From contig NZ_LT721901.1 in the NCBI RefSeq assembly GCF_900157375.1, positions 4,235,685 through 4,299,684 on the forward strand: a DNA stretch of 64,000 bases, written 5' to 3'. Positions 59,669-64,000 of this stretch are shown here, one piece after another (position 1 is the first letter of the stretch; every line of letters begins with the position of its first letter). Both the position numbers and the translations under genes were made by a program. Source of the stretch: Mycobacterium rhizamassiliense. GTDB lineage: Bacteria; Actinomycetota; Actinomycetes; Mycobacteriales; Mycobacteriaceae. The notes under the pieces were generated by a model. It was not told the DNA's origin. It saw only the letters and a program-made list of their open reading frames with translations, and searched no databases.

Positions 59669-60718
59669 TCAGGCCGACCGGTTCGTGGCCATCCTGGCCA
59701 TTTCGGACAGGCCCGATTTGGCCGTCGCGTTGATGGGTGCGGCCGCCAGCGCGTCCAGCGCTCGTCGGGTCAACGTGGCGATGCGTTCCTCGGCCGCGGC
59801 CAGCGCGCCCACCGACTCGATGGCTTCGCGCAGTTCGACCACCTGTGCGTCGGTCAGCCCGGCACCGACCGAGCTGCGTAATAGGTTGGCCGCCGGCGGA
59901 TCCGAGGCGTCCGCCAGCTGCAGCGCCTCGGCGAGCAGCACGGTGCGCTTGCCCGATCGCAGATCGTCACCGGAGGGCTTGCCGGTCACGGCCGGATCGC
60001 CGAACACGCCCAGCACGTCGTCGCGCAGCTGGAACGCGACGCCGATGTCGGTCCCGAACTGCGCGAAGATGGCCTGCACGTCGGGCCGGTCGGCGGCGGT
60101 GGCCGCCCCCAGCTGCAGCGGGCGTGACACGGTGTAGCACGCGGTTTTAAAGGTGTTGACGTTCATCGCCGACGCGATCGACTCGGCCGCGCCGGCCTCG
60201 GCGACGATGTCGAGGAATTGCCCGCCGAGCACCTCGGTGCGGATGTCGGCCCAGACCCGCCGGACTCGCCGCTGCGCGTCGGGAGACAGATCCGCCCGGA
60301 AGACGATGTCGTCGGCCCAGGCCAAGGCCAGGTCGCCGAGCAGAATGGCCGCCGAAATCCCGAACTTGTCGGCCGAACCCCGCCAGTCGCGGTCGCGGTG
60401 CAGCGCCGCGAAGCGGACGTGCGTCGTCGGCCGGCCGCGGCGGGTGGAGGAATCGTCGATCACGTCGTCGTGTACCAGCGCGGAGGCGTGCAGCAGCTCC
60501 AGCGCCGAAAACAGTAGCAGCGCTTCGGAATCGGGTTCTTTGCTTGTCACGGCCCGCCAGCCCCAATAGGCGAAGGTGGGCCGCAGCCGCTTGCCGCCGC
60601 CCAGCACGAAGTCTTCCAGCGCCTCGACCAGGAGGCCGTAATCGTCACCGATGTAGGCGGTCTCGGCCCGCCGCTCGCGCAGGTACCGCCGAAGTCGGTC
60701 GGTGACGGCGCCGGTCAA
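59669..60718 (-). CDS. idsA2: Geranylgeranyl/polyprenyl diphosphate synthase
   Basis: 349 aa all-helical trans-prenyltransferase. First aspartate-rich motif 'HDDVIDDSSTRRG' (Asp84-89), second 'FQLRDDVLGVFGD' near 233, plus 'GGGKRLRPTFAYWGW' and 'GKRTVL'. It makes a short-chain isoprenyl diphosphate; being co-transcribed with mptA it may supply polyprenyl carriers, which is inference. The start is a TTG (MTGAVTDRL), which aligns with the M. tuberculosis N-terminus. No strong ribosome binding site is visible. Confidence 0.92.
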   Translation of the reverse strand: MTGAVTDRLRRYLRERRAETAYIGDDYGLLVEALEDFVLGGGKRLRPTFAYWGWRAVTSKEPDSEALLLFSALELLHASALVHDDVIDDSSTRRGRPTTHVRFAALHRDRDWRGSADKFGISAAILLGDLALAWADDIVFRADLSPDAQRRVRRVWADIRTEVLGGQFLDIVAEAGAAESIASAMNVNTFKTACYTVSRPLQLGAATAADRPDVQAIFAQFGTDIGVAFQLRDDVLGVFGDPAVTGKPSGDDLRSGKRTVLLAEALQLADASDPPAANLLRSSVGAGLTDAQVVELREAIESVGALAAAEERIATLTRRALDALAAAPINATAKSGLSEMARMATNRSA

Positions 60719-60928
60719 CTCGACGGTGGCCGCTGCTGCCGGGGTTTGCAGGCTCAGCGCGGCGCCCCTTTCTGCTCGGCGTGACTTATGCCCTCTGGGC
60801 CCGACCAGTGTATTCGGCGCGACAACCCAGTTGCTTCGCCTGCCTCACTATCCCGGTCCTATGCTGGCGGAGGTCTGGTTGCCGTCGTCGCGCGGCCGGG
60901 CAGCAGTCGTCAATTGGAGAGGACCCGC

Positions 60929-61825
60929 GTGACCCTCAACACCATCGCGCTCGAGTTGGTGCCGCCGAACACCCAAGACGGTCGGGCGCGCGCCGAAGAA
61001 GAGGCGGCGAAAGTGGTGCGGCACTCGGCCGACTCCGGGCTCGACGGCCAGATCCGGCACGTCATGATTCCCGGCATCATCGCCGAGGACGACGACCGTC
61101 CGGTCCCGATGAAGCCCAAGTTCGACGTGCTCGACTTCTGGTCGATCGTTCGGCCTGAGCTGCCGGGGATCAACGGCCTGTGCACGCAGGTCACCGCGTT
61201 CATGGGCGAACCCGCGCTGCGTGGGCGGCTCACCGAACTGACCGACGCCGGCATGGAGGGCGTGGTGTTCGTCGGCGTGCCGCGCACCATGAACGACGGT
61301 GAGGGCGACGGCGTCGCGCCGACCGACGCCCTGTCGATCTACCGGGACCTGGTGCCCAACCGCGGGGTGATCCTGATCCCGACCCGCGAGGGCGAACAGG
61401 GCCGCCTCAACTTCAAGTGCGATCAGGGCGCGACCTACGCGATGACCCAGTTGCTGTACTCCGACGCGATCGTGGGTTTTTTGACCGAGTTCGCCAGGAC
61501 GACCCATCACCGGCCCGAGATCCTGCTGTCGTTCGGCTTCGTGCCGCAGGTGGAGAACCGCGTCGGCCTGATCAACTGGCTCATCCAGGACCCGGGCAAC
61601 GCCGCGGTGGCCGAGGAGCAGGAGTTCGTCAAGCGGCTGGCCGGCGCCGAGCCCCCGCAGAAACGCCAGCTGATGCTCGACGTGTACAAGCGGGTGGTCG
61701 ACGGCGTCGCCGAGCTCGGCTTCCCGCTGAGCATCCACCTCGAGGCGACGTACGGGCTGTCCGGTCCGGCGTTCCAGACGTTCGCCGAGATGATCTCGTA
61801 CTGGTCGCCCGCGCAGCGCGTCTAG
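60929..61825 (+). CDS. MetF-like methylenetetrahydrofolate reductase homologue (Rv2172c-like)
   Basis: 298 aa TIM-barrel protein distantly related to MetF, with 'NTIALELVPPN' at the start, 'GINGLCTQVTAFMGEPAL', 'VVFVGVPRTM', 'NRGVILIPTREGEQGRLNFKCDQGATYAMTQLLYSD' and 'LSIHLEATYGLSG'. The usual FAD-contact pattern of MetF is weak, and mycobacterial homologues have been reported to act as unusual MTHFRs (from memory). GTG start with GGAGAGGA upstream. It would use methylene-THF from GcvT or serine. Confidence 0.85.
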   Translation: MTLNTIALELVPPNTQDGRARAEEEAAKVVRHSADSGLDGQIRHVMIPGIIAEDDDRPVPMKPKFDVLDFWSIVRPELPGINGLCTQVTAFMGEPALRGRLTELTDAGMEGVVFVGVPRTMNDGEGDGVAPTDALSIYRDLVPNRGVILIPTREGEQGRLNFKCDQGATYAMTQLLYSDAIVGFLTEFARTTHHRPEILLSFGFVPQVENRVGLINWLIQDPGNAAVAEEQEFVKRLAGAEPPQKRQLMLDVYKRVVDGVAELGFPLSIHLEATYGLSGPAFQTFAEMISYWSPAQRV

Positions 61826-61835
61826 CTCAAGGCGG

Positions 61836-62558
61836 CTACGCTGCCGGCGGCTGATCGCGCGGCGCGGTGAGCCGCTCGGAGCGGTCCCGGCTGACCCAGG
61901 CCAGCAGCGCCACCACGCCGGCGGCCGCGAACGACGCGATGCCCAGCCAGACGCCCGCTCCGGTGAACGAGCGGGTGCTCGGGTCGGTGTAGCGGGCCTG
62001 GGCGGTCATCGTGCTCACCACGCCCGGCTTGAGCTTCCAGGACACCGCGTCGGACTCGACGCGGTCGCCGTTGGTCGAGGTCACCGGCCCGGGGAACGCG
62101 ACGGTCAGCTCGACGTCGGCGTCGGGGTCGGTCACCGCCGTCAGGTCGGCGCGGCCCTCCAGGAGCACCAGGTTGCCGTTTCGGCGCAGCGACAGGTTCA
62201 CGCCTGCGGCGTTGGAGTTCATGTTGGCCAGCTGCGGCAGCTCGGCGAAGGTCAGGTCGGAGAACACCGCTTGCGACCCGACATAGCCGTCGCTGTCGTA
62301 GTTGGACACCGCCACCTTCTGACTGAACGGCAGGTTGTTGCTGTCCAGCTGCGGGCCGGTGTCCTTGGGGGTTTTCGGCTTCGCCGCGGCGATGATGTCC
62401 CCGGACACCAGGTCGTCGGCGGAAATGGTGAACGAGGCCCTGGCCCGCAGGCACCCGGTCATCAGGGGCACCAGGAACAGCAGCATGGCGATCGCCAGCA
62501 CGCGGCGCCGCCGCGCGGCAGGTCGTCGGGCTCGAAGCGGGGGAGAGCTGGCGCGCAC
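61836..62558 (-). CDS. lppM: Lipoprotein LppM
   Basis: 240 aa. A basic n-region and signal end in a lipobox (LMTGC, Cys35). The outer domain begins 'RARASFTISADDLVSGDIIAA', with the conserved 'SNYDSDGYVGSQAVFSDLTFAELPQLANMN' block. A C-terminal transmembrane helix at about 200-222 (VWLGIASFAAAGVVALLAWV) precedes a charged tail. M. tuberculosis LppM is involved in blocking phagosome acidification. GTG start; a CACGAT six bases upstream is only a weak -10. Confidence 0.93.
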   Translation of the reverse strand: MRASSPPLRARRPAARRRRVLAIAMLLFLVPLMTGCLRARASFTISADDLVSGDIIAAAKPKTPKDTGPQLDSNNLPFSQKVAVSNYDSDGYVGSQAVFSDLTFAELPQLANMNSNAAGVNLSLRRNGNLVLLEGRADLTAVTDPDADVELTVAFPGPVTSTNGDRVESDAVSWKLKPGVVSTMTAQARYTDPSTRSFTGAGVWLGIASFAAAGVVALLAWVSRDRSERLTAPRDQPPAA

Positions 62559-62585
62559 CAGGTCATCGTGCCAGATCGGGCCCCG

Positions 62586-63188
62586 CTACAGCGGCAGCGG
62601 GCGGCCCAGGATCGCGAATGCCCGTGGGTCCCCGGCGAAGTGGTAGCGCCGGATGATGTCGGTGAAGCCCAGCCGCCGGTACAGGCGCCACGCGCGGTTG
62701 GCCTCGCCGTTGGTTTCCGGGGTGGACAGCAGCACGTTGCGCTCGTCGCGATTGGCGAGCAGCCGGCGGGCCAGCGCCTCGCCCAGGCCGCGGCCTTGCG
62801 CGCGGGGGTGGATGTGCAGCTCGGTCAGCTCGAAATAGCTGGTCATCAGCCGGTCGATGACCTCGGGCGGTAGGCCGCCGCGCTGCAAACCCAGCACCAC
62901 CTGCTGTTGCCACCACTGACCGGGCGCCCCGGGGTAGCCGTAGGCGACACCGAGCAGGGGCGCGTCGCTGAGTTCGGCGGGCGAGGGCTCCGCCCCGTCC
63001 TCGGCAGCCTCGGCCTCGACGACGGCCGCCGCCTGCCACCCGCGCCGGCGGATGTGCTCGAGCCACATGGCGGCCCGCTGGTTCTCGGTGCCCCGCGGGT
63101 ATCGCATCGCATCGACGTAAACGCCCAGGGCGTCGCGCAGACGGCGCTCCATCTCGTTCGGCGGGAAATCGATGAGAAAGATCGCCAA
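62586..63188 (-). CDS. GNAT-family N-acetyltransferase (Rv2170-like)
   Basis: 200 aa. The acetyl-CoA motif is 'LTELHIHPRAQGRGLGEALARRLLANR' and the C-terminal part 'NRAWRLYRRLGFTDIIRRYHF' closes the GNAT fold. A Glu/Ala-rich insertion lies at 57-70. M. tuberculosis Rv2170 has been reported to acetylate isocitrate dehydrogenase. The TTG start (MAIFLIDFPP) has GGAGG nine bases upstream and matches the orthologue. It precedes lppM by 27 bases on the same strand. Confidence 0.92.
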   Translation of the reverse strand: MAIFLIDFPPNEMERRLRDALGVYVDAMRYPRGTENQRAAMWLEHIRRRGWQAAAVVEAEAAEDGAEPSPAELSDAPLLGVAYGYPGAPGQWWQQQVVLGLQRGGLPPEVIDRLMTSYFELTELHIHPRAQGRGLGEALARRLLANRDERNVLLSTPETNGEANRAWRLYRRLGFTDIIRRYHFAGDPRAFAILGRPLPL

Positions 63189-63357
63189 CTCGCGGTGCCC
63201 TCCTCATCCAGTGATCCGGCTTCCGGTTGCTCCCACGCCGTGCCGGTGCAGAGCCATTATCGGACCCGACGGTGCCTGTGCGACGGGCGGTGGTGGCAAG
63301 CGGCGCGACTGCTCGAGTTTTGGCTAAGCCGGTTGTAACGCACGGCCGTTGGCGGGC

Positions 63358-63369
63358 GACAATATTGTC
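63358..63369. promoter_or_regulatory. Operator-like palindrome
   Basis: GACAATATTGTC is a perfect inverted repeat with an AT core in GC-rich surroundings, about 140 bases before the DUF3040 start. The regulator is not recognised. Confidence 0.5.
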
Positions 63370-63449
63370 TGGACGCTGCGGGGATAGAATCGGTGCCGAA
63401 CCAGTGGTACGGCGCAGATCGACCTCGTATCATCTGTGTTAGTTGCCCC

Positions 63450-63455
63450 TACAAT
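63450..63455 (+). promoter_or_regulatory. -10 element for the DUF3040 gene
   Basis: TACAAT gives a start near 63462 and a leader of about 49 bases ending in AAGGAGG. TAGAAT at 63385 is a second candidate. Confidence 0.5.
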
Positions 63456-63510
63456 GGGCATCCGCGTGCTATCGATAGTTACGTGTCCAACTGTCGGCAA
63501 GGAGGGACGA

Positions 63511-63912
63511 ATGCCACTCTCCGATCATGAGCAGCGGATGCTCGATCAGATCGAGAGCGCTCTCTACGCCGAGGATCCCAAATTCGCCTCGAGCGTCCGT
63601 GGCGGAGGGTTCCGCGCACCGACCGCGCGGCGGCGCCTGCAGGGCGCGGCGTTGTTCGTCATCGGCTTGGCCATGCTGGTTTCCGGCGTGGCGTTCAAGG
63701 CCACGATGATCGGTAGCTTCCCAATTCTGAGCGTCTTCGGCTTCATCGTCATGTTCGGCGGAGTGGTGTTTGCCATCACCGGCCCCCGGATGGCGGGGCG
63801 GTCGGAGCATCCCGGACCGGCGGCCGGTGCGCCGCGCCGCCGGAATAAGGGTGGCGGAGGGTCGTTCACCAGCCGGATGGAGGACCGGTTCCGCCGCCGT
63901 TTCGACGAGTAG
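63511..63912 (+). CDS. DUF3040 membrane protein (Rv2169c-like)
   Basis: 133 aa; ATG with AAGGAGG six bases upstream. The N-terminus is the DUF3040 motif 'MPLSDHEQRMLDQIESALYAEDPKFA'. Two transmembrane helices follow at about 46-65 and 70-90 (GAALFVIGLAMLVSGVAF and LSVFGFIVMFGGVVFAIT), and the C-terminus is basic (RNKGGGGSFTSRMEDRFRRRF). The family typically lies next to mraZ and the division cluster, which should start just beyond the window. The function is unknown. Confidence 0.92.
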   Translation: MPLSDHEQRMLDQIESALYAEDPKFASSVRGGGFRAPTARRRLQGAALFVIGLAMLVSGVAFKATMIGSFPILSVFGFIVMFGGVVFAITGPRMAGRSEHPGPAAGAPRRRNKGGGGSFTSRMEDRFRRRFDE

Positions 63913-63935
63913 CGGACCGCCCGGCACGGGCGTCG

Positions 63936-63961
63936 AAGGGGTAGCCACACGGCTGCCCCTT
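63936..63961 (+). terminator. Intrinsic-type terminator after the DUF3040 gene
   Basis: AAGGGGTAGCC (63936-63946) pairs with GGCTGCCCCTT (63951-63961) with one T-G wobble and an ACAC loop. A pyrimidine-rich CTCTCTTGT follows. It is 24 bases past the stop codon. Confidence 0.7.
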
Positions 63962-64000
63962 CTCTCTTGTCCGCGCGCTGTCCGGGTCGATTCGGGCTTC

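Larger units (their letters stand above)
63189..63510. other. 322-base divergent intergenic region
   Basis: This stretch lies between the GNAT gene (-) and the DUF3040 gene (+). No coding ORF is accepted. It holds a perfect 12-base palindrome at 63358-63369 and -10-like hexamers TAGAAT (63385-63390) and TACAAT (63450-63455), so it is probably all regulatory. Confidence 0.6.

Overview
The window is a GC-rich chromosomal segment from a slow-growing Mycobacterium other than M. tuberculosis; a member of the M. avium complex fits best, although the species is inferred. Apart from a few insertions, the gene order follows M. tuberculosis from glnA1 (Rv2220) down to Rv2169c. Diagnostic neighbours include the actinobacterial ctaE-qcrCAB respiratory supercomplex operon, mmpS3, pimB', mptA and mptC, pknL with its substrate gene, lppM and dlaT. 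Rv names are used only as orthologue labels recalled from knowledge; no database was searched.

Layout. 1-3.9 kb is an accessory block: the end of an F420-type oxidoreductase, a small protein, two lipoproteins (one a PknH-type sensor domain without a kinase) and a TPM-domain membrane protein. 4.1-8.7 kb holds glnA1 with a GlnR-type operator and a strong terminator, an RDD protein preceded by a 25-codon leader ORF, and a DUF4191 protein with lipA and lipB. 8.9-10.2 kb is an inserted DUF222/HNH (13E12-type) gene. 10.2-20.4 kb carries the SDR gene, dlaT, ephD, pepB, a class III adenylyl cyclase, gcvT and ilvE. 20.4-21.5 kb is a complete IS481-family element. 21.5-30 kb has cobS, cobT, cobU, a DUF3043 protein, glycerate kinase, an A-type Fe-S carrier, adoK and asnB. 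30-38.5 kb encodes cytochrome oxidase and bc1 subunits around mmpS3. 38.5-53.4 kb has trpD, a DnaQ-UvrC fusion, an NlpC/P60 hydrolase, pimB', fadD15, a lipid-binding/ATPase cluster, an acyltransferase, mptC and an exoribonuclease. 53.4-64 kb has aroG, an extra FAD oxidoreductase, pknL and its target, mptA, idsA2, an MTHFR-like gene, lppM, a GNAT and a DUF3040 protein.

How the genes work together. Three themes stand out. One is nitrogen and one-carbon metabolism (glnA1, gcvT, Rv2172c-like, asnB, ilvE, trpD, aroG). The second is aerobic respiration: ctaC, ctaF and ctaE with qcrCAB build the bcc-aa3 supercomplex. The third is envelope assembly: pimB', mptA, mptC, the acyltransferase, NlpC/P60, mmpS3 and lppM serve PIM, LM and LAM synthesis and the cell wall.

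Regulation. About seventeen genes have a TANNNT -10 hexamer 6-8 bases before an ATG or GTG, which is the signature of leaderless mycobacterial mRNAs. At least two longer genes are preceded by a short ORF whose stop overlaps their start. No rRNA, tRNA or CRISPR array was seen.
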